64,000 nucleotides of DNA from an uncultured Roseibium sp. GTDB lineage: Bacteria > Pseudomonadota > Alphaproteobacteria > Rhizobiales > Stappiaceae. How positions within the stretch are numbered: position 1 is the stretch's first letter; each line of letters opens with the position of its first letter. Both the position numbers and the translations under genes were made by a program. The stretch spans positions 186,001 through 250,000 of the forward strand of contig NZ_CANMNP010000004.1 in assembly GCF_947499295.1 (NCBI RefSeq), given 5' to 3'. The notes under the pieces were generated by a model, which did no database searches, was not told where the DNA came from, and worked only from the letters and a program-made list of their open reading frames with translations. Of the stretch, positions 1-7,860 are shown piece by piece.

Positions 1-1
1 C

Positions 2-2032
2 TTTGCCGATGATGGGGAATGGGCCAAAGCAGCAGAGCTGCTTGAGGGGCTTTACGATGTATCGAGACCCTCCCCGCCACTCGGGCAAAGGCTCTTTTAT
101 CTCTTCCGGGCTGATTTAAGAGCGCAGGCGCGGGAATTGTATGAATCTTTACAAGGTGAAGCGCTGGAATCCATACAAATTCACAGGCTGGGCGCGGCGG
201 CTTATGAGCGTTCGGGAATGTTGCCCGAGGCGTTAAAAGCCTTGAGCGCCGCAATGAAAACCGATCCAAAAGACCTTCGCTCACGTCTTGATTGGGCAAG
301 AATTTGCCTGCGCAACAATGAAGAAAAGCGCGTTGCGAGCTGGATCGAAAAAACAGATCTGGACTTTGAAGGTGATGCGGAAGACCGCATGGAATTTGCG
401 CAGTTGCTTGATCGCTATAAGCGGCGAGAAGAAGCACTGGCGCTTGGCTATCAAACGATCCGGGAACAATGGGCAAAAAGCGAGCAGATCCATCTTGGAT
501 ACATGTCACTGTTTTTATTGCACCCGACTAAAGAGGAGTTTTTAGAACCAGGTCGTGTCGACATCGATACGGTTGTTACGATCAAAAGTGCCAATGGCGA
601 AATAAGAACTCACCGCATTGAAGATGGTGCACCGCCGGATCCTGTTACGCTGGCCACGGGTCATCCTTTTGCGCAGCTTTTGTTCGGCAAATCCTTGGGT
701 GATGTTGTGATTTCGGATGGCGGGATTGGCCAGGAAGAAAACTGGGAAATTATCAATATAAGCCATAAGTTCGTGGATCTGTTCCGAAAGGCGATGAACA
801 CCCATGACACAATCTTCCCAGGCAGCACATCTCTTGGACGGGTGCAGATCAACCCCGACACCGAGGATGGTTTCGAGCCGATATTCGAGCAAGCTAGAAA
901 CCGGGCGAAACTTGCGGAAAGTGTATCTGAGCTCTACCGGGACAATATCATTCCACTTGATATTGTCGCCAAGACACTGGGTATTGATATAATCGATGCT
1001 TCCCGCGGCCTGCGCTTTAAAGCCGGTATTACCCTTGATGCCTGCGGTGGAACGCCTGGCGAGCGAACGCAAGCCTTACAAGAAATGTCCGGATCGGAAC
1101 GGGTTTTAGTGGACACCCATAGCCTAGCGCTTTGGGAAGAGATTGGCTTGCTTGAAGTTCTGGAGAACATTGAATCGCCGGAAGTTACGGTCGTGCAGGC
1201 CACGTTGGATGATTTAGTGCAACGCTGTGATGAGGCCGAATACGAACTCGGGCAAAAAGGCGGCTCTTTGGAGGTGGCAGGTGATAAATTTGCGCTCATA
1301 GAACCGAGTGATGCACAAAAGGAAAAGCAGCTTCGTCGGCAACAAAACCTTTTATCCTGGAGCCGGGCTCACCTATCCATTGTTCCCAGTGAAGCGTGCG
1401 AGGCACTGAACGCCTTTAAAGAAAAAGGCCTCCTCCTGGACGGTACGATTGATACGCTTGGCACAGCTATTGCAGGCGATATTCCGGCCATCATCGAAGA
1501 TAGCAGAGTACGTTTGATTGGCCGGCAGAACGGCTTAAAAGCATCGTGCTGGACGCAAGCTTTTTTGATTTTCCTTCTGGAAAATGGCCAGATCGAGCGC
1601 AGGCAATATGCGCAATTTATCGCGAAGCTACACAGGCAGAATGTTGGTTTTGTCAGTATTGCGACCGAGGATCTTCTTATTTGCCTAGAAGGCGAAGCAG
1701 ATACGCAGACATTTGAAGACTTGGCGAATACGTTGCTGGAGCCAAATGTCGAAATCAAATCCTTGGTGATCGTTCTTCTCAGTTTTTTTGAGCATCTCTG
1801 GACTTTAGCAAGACTTACCGAAGTCCGGCAGAGCTCCACCGGGATAATTCTCCGGAAACTCCTTAGTCGGGACGATGGGTTGGCACTTTTCAGGCGTGTC
1901 GTCGCCCACAGCCACAGACACCTTTCCAAAAATGCATTCCCTCGTAGGCTTAGCGCTGAGCAGTTCGAAAAGTACATGGGCGGGTTCGTTGCCGGCCATT
2001 TTCTCAGCTCTACTTTAGAACAATCTGAATAA
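2..2032 (+). CDS. TPR / GreAB-C-like / PIN-like multidomain protein, 5' end cut by window edge
   Basis: The frame is open from the first bases of the window to the stop at 2030-2032, so about 676 C-terminal residues are visible and the start lies outside. The TTG at 137 is not a convincing start because helical TPR-like sequence continues upstream of it. Order of parts: TPR-like helices to about nt 500; a segment at about 659-715 (HPFAQLLFGKSLGDVV) resembling the C-terminal domain of GreA/GreB transcription factors; then from about 1100 a PIN-like region with a VDTHSLALWEE strand-helix, and a later EDSRVR acidic segment at about 1490. The domain calls are by eye. A PIN nuclease tethered to a GreAB-C domain would suggest an RNA-cleaving effector acting near RNA polymerase or ribosomes, but this is inference. 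The base composition is AT-richer than most later genes, which suggests an accessory region extending to the left. Confidence 0.6.
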   Translation, partial: FADDGEWAKAAELLEGLYDVSRPSPPLGQRLFYLFRADLRAQARELYESLQGEALESIQIHRLGAAAYERSGMLPEALKALSAAMKTDPKDLRSRLDWARICLRNNEEKRVASWIEKTDLDFEGDAEDRMEFAQLLDRYKRREEALALGYQTIREQWAKSEQIHLGYMSLFLLHPTKEEFLEPGRVDIDTVVTIKSANGEIRTHRIEDGAPPDPVTLATGHPFAQLLFGKSLGDVVISDGGIGQEENWEIINISHKFVDLFRKAMNTHDTIFPGSTSLGRVQINPDTEDGFEPIFEQARNRAKLAESVSELYRDNIIPLDIVAKTLGIDIIDASRGLRFKAGITLDACGGTPGERTQALQEMSGSERVLVDTHSLALWEEIGLLEVLENIESPEVTVVQATLDDLVQRCDEAEYELGQKGGSLEVAGDKFALIEPSDAQKEKQLRRQQNLLSWSRAHLSIVPSEACEALNAFKEKGLLLDGTIDTLGTAIAGDIPAIIEDSRVRLIGRQNGLKASCWTQAFLIFLLENGQIERRQYAQFIAKLHRQNVGFVSIATEDLLICLEGEADTQTFEDLANTLLEPNVEIKSLVIVLLSFFEHLWTLARLTEVRQSSTGIILRKLLSRDDGLALFRRVVAHSHRHLSKNAFPRRLSAEQFEKYMGGFVAGHFLSSTLEQSE

Positions 2033-2505
2033 TTCTCTACAATCGGTCAAAAACTAATCAACCCCGTTTGGTTAGGCGCATAAGCGAATGAACTTACTTG
2101 TGGGCGAACCACAGCTCTGGCAATTGTCCTGGTCATCGGTGATGGACCACTTCTTCAATACAGTGAATTGCCTGCACAGTGCTCATTTTCGCCTTCCTGA
2201 GTCGATCTGAACCAAGGTAGTGATGGCTATGAAACAACAGCCGCAAAGGTCCGCTTTAAACTTCACAGCGCTGATGGAGCCGCGTCGCAGCGAAAATCCG
2301 CTTCCCGCCCAATCCGTGAATTTGCTGCCTCTCGAGTAAATGTCAGCTTTCGGGCTCAGGTTGCAACGTGTCGAACGTCCAATAAGGCGGCACATTGTTG
2401 CCATTCAGTACACTCGTAGCGAAGGTTGGTTTCGACACAGAGGGGAGACTGCCGGAAATAGCGCGCCTTCTCGCAGCAAAAAAGTTGGCCCCAGCCAACG
2501 GTAAA
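2033..2505. other. Non-coding stretch with degenerate sequence
   Basis: No convincing gene lies here. A minus-strand reading frame at 2183-2404 has the phrase SPKADI, typical of spurious proteins called from degenerate intergenic sequence in alphaproteobacteria, and I do not accept it as a gene. An 8-bp hairpin with one G-U pair (2054-2061 with 2068-2075) follows the stop of the first gene, but no T-run comes after it, so it is a poor terminator. The motif GTCCGCTTT occurs near 2242 and again near 4767. Confidence 0.5.
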
Positions 2506-3390
2506 TCAATTCAATCCGTTCAAATAACCTGACGCCGAGCCGCTTCCGGACATGGAGAAAAAGACTCTGTTATCGCGCTCAGCGCTGTTTGACTGCTTCC
2601 GGACCCTGTTCCTCAGAGCCTCTGCTGTATTGGAGAGCCCAACCTCAAGATTTGAATGATGTTCACCAAGGCTTGGATCAATCAGGCCATGCTGGTAACG
2701 GTCGACAAGCGCTTCAGGGAGATCAACCAGCCAGAAGTTTTCGTCAGAATGGAAGGACAGAAGGATCGTATAGGGGGCAATCCCGTGTTCTTTGATCATC
2801 GCCTCAATCAGAACCATGCCGTCATCAGGTGAAAGGCCTAACTCCTCGCGAATGGCCTGGGGGGCTGCTGTGTATCTGTAGGCGGGCGGCGCTCTGCGCG
2901 GCAATCGAAAGAACAATGGTGGCTTTTCAAGCAGGCTGGGGCAGAGAGCCCCAATTTTCTCGATGAAGACCTTTCCGACACCGAAATCGTCGCCCTGAAA
3001 GGCAATCATGTGTTCAGCCGATTTGTAGGCAATCTGTTCGTGTCCGGCGAATTCGGCGGTGGTCGCATCACCGATCCAGACGTCGTTCTGGTAATCGACA
3101 TCCAAAAGCGTGAATTCACATCCTGTGATCCCGATGCTGAAATTCCATTGATGCTCAAAAAGCCGATCTACGTCTCCCGGATTGCGCATCAGGATCTTGA
3201 TCCCAATGACGCCAAATGGCGCTTCGCGTGAGATTATCTTTTGAACGGCACCGTCCTGAATATCAAAGACTGTGGAGGTGTTCCACAAGTCGATGAGATG
3301 AGACTGGAACTCTGCGCCTATCGTATCAATCAGTCTTTCAACGCGGCCCTTACTTGGTGACACATCAGTCTCCGGTCTCTTTTTGGTCAC
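2506..3390 (-). CDS. Hypothetical protein of unknown function
   Basis: A 294-residue protein that I do not recognise. The start is GTG at 3388-3390, preceded by a clear GGAGG about 5 bases upstream, so the GTG choice is well supported. It is predicted soluble: there is no signal peptide or membrane segment. The N-terminal third is charged (TKKRPETD), the middle has mixed alpha/beta character (WNFSIGITG, EFTLLDVDY), and the C-terminus is serine/glycine rich. It stands alone, flanked by non-coding DNA on both sides and pointing away from the AraC-type gene. Coding bias is moderate. It may be an accessory or lineage-specific gene, and no function can be proposed from sequence alone. Confidence 0.65.
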   Translation of the reverse strand: MTKKRPETDVSPSKGRVERLIDTIGAEFQSHLIDLWNTSTVFDIQDGAVQKIISREAPFGVIGIKILMRNPGDVDRLFEHQWNFSIGITGCEFTLLDVDYQNDVWIGDATTAEFAGHEQIAYKSAEHMIAFQGDDFGVGKVFIEKIGALCPSLLEKPPLFFRLPRRAPPAYRYTAAPQAIREELGLSPDDGMVLIEAMIKEHGIAPYTILLSFHSDENFWLVDLPEALVDRYQHGLIDPSLGEHHSNLEVGLSNTAEALRNRVRKQSNSAERDNRVFFSMSGSGSASGYLNGLN

Positions 3391-3798
3391 TCATTCCTCC
3401 AGACCAATATATGTCATCCGCGCATTGTCAGTAACTCCCTGCCTTTGAAAAAAGCGAATCTGAAAAAGCGCACCTGAAGAGAATTGGAAAGTCCGGCACA
3501 TAAGGCCTACTTCCAATTCACAATGAACGGCTATTCCGCGCTCACCTTGTGAATTCAATCCGTCTGCGGTGATTGACGGCTTTCGGGAACAAAGGGAAAA
3601 CCGGCACACGTCCGATATGGGGGTGCAAAGCAGCCGTTTGTATCCAGTGCGGCAAACGTCTGGTTAGAGCCCAAAAGCGCAGGATGTTGCGTTAGGCACA
3701 AATAGCAGCCCTGGCTTCGCGAGCCATTCACATTCAGCAATACAAGCATACTGGACCTGACATATGCTTTTTTTGAAGCAAATTCGGGAGTTATTGGA
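3391..3798. other. Non-coding stretch upstream of the AraC-type gene
   Basis: About 400 bases between two divergent genes. It must hold the promoter of the hypothetical gene (GGAGG RBS at 3396-3400 on the minus strand) and that of the AraC-type regulator. The short frames on the minus strand have no RBS or protein-like composition. The sequence resembles the degenerate filler at 2033-2505 and 4657-5040 (for example a GACGGCTTTCGGG element near 3576). Confidence 0.45.
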
Positions 3799-4656
3799 AT
3801 GGCAGCGGACGACCGCCCATTTGTTGGATATGAAGATCGGCTCAATCGCGTCCTTTCTTTCATTTATGAAAACCTGGACGAGGATTTGAACCTCGACAAA
3901 CTCGCCGACGTAGCCTGCATGTCCAGGTATCACTGGCATCGTGTTTTTCGTGCGATGACGGGTGAGACATTGTCAGAAGTTGTGCGAAGGCTGCGGCTGA
4001 ACAAAGCGGCCAATGCGTTGATTGAGGACAACACTCCGGTTCGGACTGTCGCAGAGCAGGTCGGCTACAAGAACTTGGCGAGCTTTTCGCGTGCTTTCAA
4101 ACTCACACATGGTGTTTCCCCGAACGCTTTTCGCGAGCAAGGCAACAAAATCAACATCTTCTTGACCATAAATCCGAAAGAAGACGATGTGTATCCTGTC
4201 ACGGTAAAAGAACTTGAAGGCGTTAGAGCGGCCGGCGTCTCGCACATTGGTCCTTATCGTCTCATTGGCAGCGCTTTCAAAAAACTAGGCTGCTCGCTCA
4301 TGGCCAATTCTCTGATGGACAACGTGGGCGAGTTGTTTGTCATCTACCACGATCCGCCTGAATCCAGACCAGATGCGGAGCTTCGGTCTCATGTCGCAGT
4401 TTCAATCCTTGGTGGTTTTCCAGACAAGTTGAGGGGTCTCGAATACTTCGATGTCAGCGGTGGCAATTATGCAGTTCTGGAACACACAGGACCGTATCCA
4501 ACGCTCAAGTCAGCCTATGAATGGCTGTATGGGCATTGGCTGCCAAATTCTGGGCTGGAACCACGTGACCTGCCTCCACTGGAGGTTTATCTGAATGACC
4601 CAAGAGCGACGCCATCGACCGATCTGAGGACAGATATTCGGCTTCCATTGCAATAG
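3799..4656 (+). CDS. AraC family transcriptional regulator with GyrI-like effector domain
   Basis: A 285-residue cytoplasmic regulator. Residues about 10-110 form the AraC-type double helix-turn-helix (LNLDKLADVACMSRYHWHRVF for the first, VRTVAEQVGYKNLASFSRAFK for the second, followed by the family signature GVSPNAFR). The rest is a GyrI-like/SOUL-fold effector-binding domain ending in IRLPL. This domain order (HTH first, GyrI-like second) is that of the Rob/SoxS-type multidrug-responsive regulators, which usually bind amphipathic small molecules. No neighbouring efflux pump is visible, so its target is unknown. The gene is monocistronic, with non-coding DNA on both sides. Confidence 0.93.
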   Translation: MAADDRPFVGYEDRLNRVLSFIYENLDEDLNLDKLADVACMSRYHWHRVFRAMTGETLSEVVRRLRLNKAANALIEDNTPVRTVAEQVGYKNLASFSRAFKLTHGVSPNAFREQGNKINIFLTINPKEDDVYPVTVKELEGVRAAGVSHIGPYRLIGSAFKKLGCSLMANSLMDNVGELFVIYHDPPESRPDAELRSHVAVSILGGFPDKLRGLEYFDVSGGNYAVLEHTGPYPTLKSAYEWLYGHWLPNSGLEPRDLPPLEVYLNDPRATPSTDLRTDIRLPLQ

Positions 4657-5040
4657 ATCGAAACATCAGGAGCGTGAGCTCGAAACAGTCCTTTTGTTTG
4701 CTGCGTATCCCAATCCAAATTTCTTCCCAACCGGACGTTCGACGCTAACCAATCAACGGCAACTTTGTCCGCTTTCCGCGTTTCCGTTTGAAGAAGCGAA
4801 CGTCCGAAATGGCGGCGTGAATTTGCCATTTGCCTCATGCGTGTCTCATCTCCAGCCTTAGCTTGGAGAGCAGCTGGTGCGAGAAGGATCAAGAATGGCT
4901 TGTCCGGTAGGTATCGTGAAACAACTGGGGAGCTGTTCAGCACACCTGACCTGACTTCAGCCCCGTGAGTTTTCCCGCTTGTGGGTCCGGTCCCGGACGC
5001 CAATCGAAAACCGGCCGTCCTGAGCGTCGGCAATTCGCCC
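4657..5040. other. Non-coding stretch between convergent araC-type and marR genes
   Basis: About 380 bases between the stops of two convergent genes. I see no gene, no strong terminator and no RNA. A second copy of GTCCGCTTT (near 4767) and a nearby ACGTCCGAAATGG-type string link it in style to the degenerate sequence at 2033-2505. Confidence 0.45.
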
Positions 5041-5523
5041 TCACGGGGAGCCTTCGTCTTGCGTGCTTGAGACCTCTTCGAGGTGTTTTTTCATGTGACC
5101 GATGACCTGTTGCGCGGTTGAAATGTCTGCGACGGAAAGGTCCTTTGAAAGGTCGTTTACCCAAGGGACCTGTAACGCGATTGCGGCTTCAAACAGGGCC
5201 TGGCCCTTTGTGGTCAGCGCAACCAGATGCGCCCGCTTGTGATGCGGGTTTGGCTGAAACCCGACAATGCCTTCCTTTTCCAACTCGTTGACGATGCGTT
5301 GAACGCCCTGACGATGAACGCCCATGGTGCGCGCATGCCAGGCAACGGTCTCTGCCCGTTCGGCATAGGCGATTGCCCCGAGTATCTGCCATCTCGCGCT
5401 GGTCAATCCGAGCTCGGCTACGAGCCTGTCACCTGCCAGCTGCAGGCGACCGTTCAACCGGAACACATCCAATATCAGCGCCGTCACGGCTTCTCCTGCC
5501 TTTGTCCATTGCTCGTCCGCCAT
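5041..5523 (-). CDS. MarR family transcriptional regulator
   Basis: A 160-residue winged-helix repressor. The recognition region is seen in LGLTSARWQILGAIAYAERAETVAWHARTMGVHRQGVQRIVNELEKEGIV in pieces, with the family's wing motif NPHHKRAHLVALTTKG following. The start is ATG at 5521-5523. It is divergent from the ABM/CDGSH/cytochrome b561 genes, with 103 bases between the starts, which contain a perfect palindrome (5543-5558). By analogy with other MarR proteins, it probably represses both itself and the divergent operon and releases DNA on binding a phenolic or oxidised ligand. The ligand is unknown. No conserved redox-sensing cysteine of the OhrR type is evident. Confidence 0.93.
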   Translation of the reverse strand: MADEQWTKAGEAVTALILDVFRLNGRLQLAGDRLVAELGLTSARWQILGAIAYAERAETVAWHARTMGVHRQGVQRIVNELEKEGIVGFQPNPHHKRAHLVALTTKGQALFEAAIALQVPWVNDLSKDLSVADISTAQQVIGHMKKHLEEVSSTQDEGSP

Positions 5524-5541
5524 GCCAGCTCCTCATAGAAT

Positions 5542-5569
5542 TTGACAACATGTTGTCATTATGTTTTAA
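5542..5569 (+). promoter_or_regulatory. Candidate promoter of the redox operon
   Basis: TTGACA at 5542-5547 and TTTTAA at 5564-5569, separated by 16 bases, form a plausible sigma-70 promoter reading toward the ABM gene. The -35 box lies inside the palindromic operator, which would let a bound MarR protein block RNA polymerase. Prediction by eye only. Confidence 0.45.
5543..5558. promoter_or_regulatory. MarR-type operator, perfect 16-bp palindrome
   Basis: TGACAACATGTTGTCA is a perfect inverted repeat of 8-base arms with no spacer. It sits 20 bases upstream of the marR start and about 70 bases upstream of the ABM gene start. The length, symmetry and location in a divergent marR promoter are those of MarR-family operators. 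Confidence 0.8.
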
Positions 5570-5580
5570 ACTCACTTAAT

Positions 5581-5590
5581 TGACAACATG
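5581..5590. promoter_or_regulatory. Second operator half-site
   Basis: TGACAACATG repeats the left arm and centre of the palindrome exactly, 38 bases downstream of its start, in the same orientation. It may be a second weaker binding site that places a repressor between the promoter and the RBS. Confidence 0.5.
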
Positions 5591-5626
5591 ACACCAAATT
5601 AGCGATGCAATCAAGGAGTGACCCCG

Positions 5627-5995
5627 ATGGTCGAATTCAAGCCGCTTGATCCCGCCTTTCCGATCGAACAGCAGCTGGGGACCGAGTCCGGCCCGGTCGT
5701 TCTGGTCAACCTGTTCACTGTTGATCCGGAAGATCAGGAGGCACTGGTCGAGGCCTGGCGCAATGACGCTCTTTGGATGAAGAAGCAGCCAGGCTACATA
5801 AGCACGCAGCTGCACAAGGCGGTCGGTGAAAGCGGGATGTATTTCAACTACGCCGTTTGGGACAGCGTTGAAGACTTTCGCAACGCATTTGCCAATCCCG
5901 AGTTTCAACAAGCGCTCAGTCACTATCCTTCCAGCGCCGTTTCCGCACCGCATCTGTTTGAAAAGATCGCCGTTCCAAACTGTTGCACGGCCTGA
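5627..5995 (+). CDS. Antibiotic biosynthesis monooxygenase (ABM) domain protein
   Basis: A 122-residue single-domain protein of the dimeric alpha/beta-barrel (ABM) fold. It carries VVLVNLFTVDPEDQEALVEAW at the first strand-helix, then PGYISTQLHK and the YAVWDSVEDFRNAF helix. ABM proteins act as cofactor-free quinone-forming monooxygenases or as haem- and quinol-binding proteins, and the exact substrate cannot be read from the sequence. I chose ATG at 5627 because AAGGAG lies 8 bases upstream. A GTG at 5618 overlaps that RBS and would be too close. It is the first gene after the MarR operator and is followed 38 bases on by the CDGSH fusion gene. Confidence 0.9.
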   Translation: MVEFKPLDPAFPIEQQLGTESGPVVLVNLFTVDPEDQEALVEAWRNDALWMKKQPGYISTQLHKAVGESGMYFNYAVWDSVEDFRNAFANPEFQQALSHYPSSAVSAPHLFEKIAVPNCCTA

Positions 5996-6033
5996 AACGC
6001 GTTTTTTCACAGCGGCTTAATGAGGATTTTCCG

Positions 6034-7119
6034 ATGAAAACTCGGGTTCACGCGATAGCAGGCGGCATCGGTTTCCTGATGATCCTGCTCTTTTGGACGT
6101 CAACCACACTCACTGAATTGTTCGCCAGCCACGAAACGGTGGCGACGGTCAAAGCCCTGATTTTACGAGGTATGTTCATTCTCATCCCGGCGATGGTTAT
6201 TGCCGGCGGATCTGGAATGACCCTGGGCAAAAACCGAACCGATGCCCTGGCAAGTGCGAAAAGGAAGCGGATGCCGGTGATCGCGGCCAACGGCTTGCTG
6301 ATCCTGCTCCCGGCTGCCTGGTTCCTGGCGGGAAAAGCTGCTGCGGGCGAATTCGACACTGTTTTCTATGCCGTTCAGGTGGTGGAGCTGTGCGCAGGAG
6401 CTGCAAACCTGACCATGATGGGCCTCAACATTCGCGATGGGCTCACCATGACGGGGAGACTCGGGCGTTTCAACGCCCAGAGCGCCGGCGTTGGTCAGCC
6501 CATAATCGAAGAACGTCCTTCCGGACCCCTGGTCGCCAAGAACGTTCCACGGCTCACGGGTGCCGCGGGAGAGCGGCTCGACGTCCAACCCGTGATGGCG
6601 TTGTGCCGTTGCGGTCAATCGAAGACCAAGCCTTATTGCGACGGATCCCATAACGACATTGGTTTTGTGAGCGAACCTTCGCCGGGCCGTACGCCCGACG
6701 AGCTGAGGGTCTTCAAAGGCAAGCGGATTGATGTGCACTACAATCGGCTTCTGTGCTCGCACGCCGGAGAATGCGGCAAGCGATTGAACGCCGTTTTCGA
6801 CACCACGCGAGACCCCTGGATTGTTCCTGACAATGCAGCCCCGGATCAGATCAGAGACACGGTTCAGGCTTGCCCGTCAGGCGCGCTTTCCTGGAGTGAA
6901 CCAGGCGGGATGGCGATACACATCTGCGGCAAAGACCCTGAAATCACTCTCGAGCGCAACGGGCCATTTCGCGTCACCAGGATCCGGCTCGCCTCAGGTG
7001 TTCAAACCGAAGGCGCTTCAGCGGACAAATACGCGCTCTGCCGATGCGGCGCTTCCAAAAACAAACCCTTTTGCGATGGCTCACATTCCGAAATTGGCTG
7101 GACCGAGCAATCGGCCTGA
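6034..7119 (+). CDS. Membrane-anchored CDGSH / divergent [4Fe-4S] / CDGSH fusion protein
   Basis: A 361-residue protein. I prefer ATG at 6034 (GAGG 8 bases upstream) over a TTG at 5983 that lies inside the preceding gene. Residues 1-150 contain about four hydrophobic segments (for example GGIGFLMILLFW and GLLILLPAAWFLAG). Then come three iron-sulfur modules: CDGSH motif 1 (CRCGQSKTKPYCDGSH, binding a [2Fe-2S] cluster with three Cys and one His), a divergent ferredoxin domain (CSHAGECG ... ACPSGAL), and CDGSH motif 2 (CRCGASKNKPFCDGSH). Soluble proteins with ferredoxin and CDGSH modules are known. The membrane anchor in front suggests a quinone- or cytochrome-linked electron carrier, fitting the cytochrome b561 gene directly downstream. 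The function is otherwise unknown. Confidence 0.87.
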   Translation: MKTRVHAIAGGIGFLMILLFWTSTTLTELFASHETVATVKALILRGMFILIPAMVIAGGSGMTLGKNRTDALASAKRKRMPVIAANGLLILLPAAWFLAGKAAAGEFDTVFYAVQVVELCAGAANLTMMGLNIRDGLTMTGRLGRFNAQSAGVGQPIIEERPSGPLVAKNVPRLTGAAGERLDVQPVMALCRCGQSKTKPYCDGSHNDIGFVSEPSPGRTPDELRVFKGKRIDVHYNRLLCSHAGECGKRLNAVFDTTRDPWIVPDNAAPDQIRDTVQACPSGALSWSEPGGMAIHICGKDPEITLERNGPFRVTRIRLASGVQTEGASADKYALCRCGASKNKPFCDGSHSEIGWTEQSA

Positions 7120-7140
7120 ACGCCGTGAGTAAATGAACCG

Positions 7141-7674
7141 ATGAAAAGCACACCTGAAAAATACGGATCCGTTGCCGTCACAATTCATTGGCTGAGCGCT
7201 GTGGTGATCCTGCTGCTCTTGGGCACCGGATTTCGCGCGACGGCGACGACCGACACCCTTTCGAAGGAGGCGATCCTGACGATCCATGCGTCTCTGGGGA
7301 TGGTGATCTTGCTTTTGACGGCCGCCAGGCTTTTGTGGTGGGTATTTGCCGATCGAAAACCGGTTGCCGTCACAGGCAGTCCGGCCTGGCAAAACCTCAC
7401 GGCTAAGTTCGTTCACGGGCTGTTTTACATCGTGATATTCGGCATGGCTGCAAGCGGCATCGGCATGCTGGTTCTTTCGGGGGCAGGCGCGATCCTGTTT
7501 GGCGGTGCAAACGCTCCGCTCGCCGATTTTTCCGACTTCGCACCACGCATTCCTCACGGCATCGGTGCACGCGTAATGATTGTTTTGCTTTTGATTCACA
7601 TTGGCGGCGCGCTGTTTCATCAGTTCATCAAGAAGGATGGCTCCTTTGCGCGCATGTGGTACGGCGGACATTGA
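7141..7674 (+). CDS. Cytochrome b561 family protein
   Basis: A 177-residue integral membrane dihaem cytochrome b. Four transmembrane segments are visible, with haem-ligand histidines in TIHWLSAVVIL (near residue 16), ILTIHASLGM, FVHGLFYIV and LLIHIGGALFH. The family oxidises membrane quinol (and in some members transfers electrons to or from superoxide). It starts 21 bases after the CDGSH fusion gene, so both are in one operon under the MarR operator. The likely role is exchange of electrons between the quinone pool and the iron-sulfur fusion protein, which is inference. Confidence 0.93.
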   Translation: MKSTPEKYGSVAVTIHWLSAVVILLLLGTGFRATATTDTLSKEAILTIHASLGMVILLLTAARLLWWVFADRKPVAVTGSPAWQNLTAKFVHGLFYIVIFGMAASGIGMLVLSGAGAILFGGANAPLADFSDFAPRIPHGIGARVMIVLLLIHIGGALFHQFIKKDGSFARMWYGGH

Positions 7675-7860
7675 AGCGACCCCCCAGTTGTCGCCGCCGG
7701 GTGAAATCAGCCACCAAAAATGAAAATGCAGCAAAATCTCTACATTAGACCTTAGAACGTAAGTCCTTCTCCCGATTGAGCCCGGTCTCTATCCGTGCCT
7801 AAAATCGAAAGCCCGCTGGAGGCGGGCGAGAGATTGAAGCTTTTGGGAGGAAGCTGTCGG

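Noticed and set aside
2183..2404. Minus-strand 73-residue frame with SPKADI phrase
   Set aside because: Typical spurious call from degenerate intergenic sequence; no RBS.
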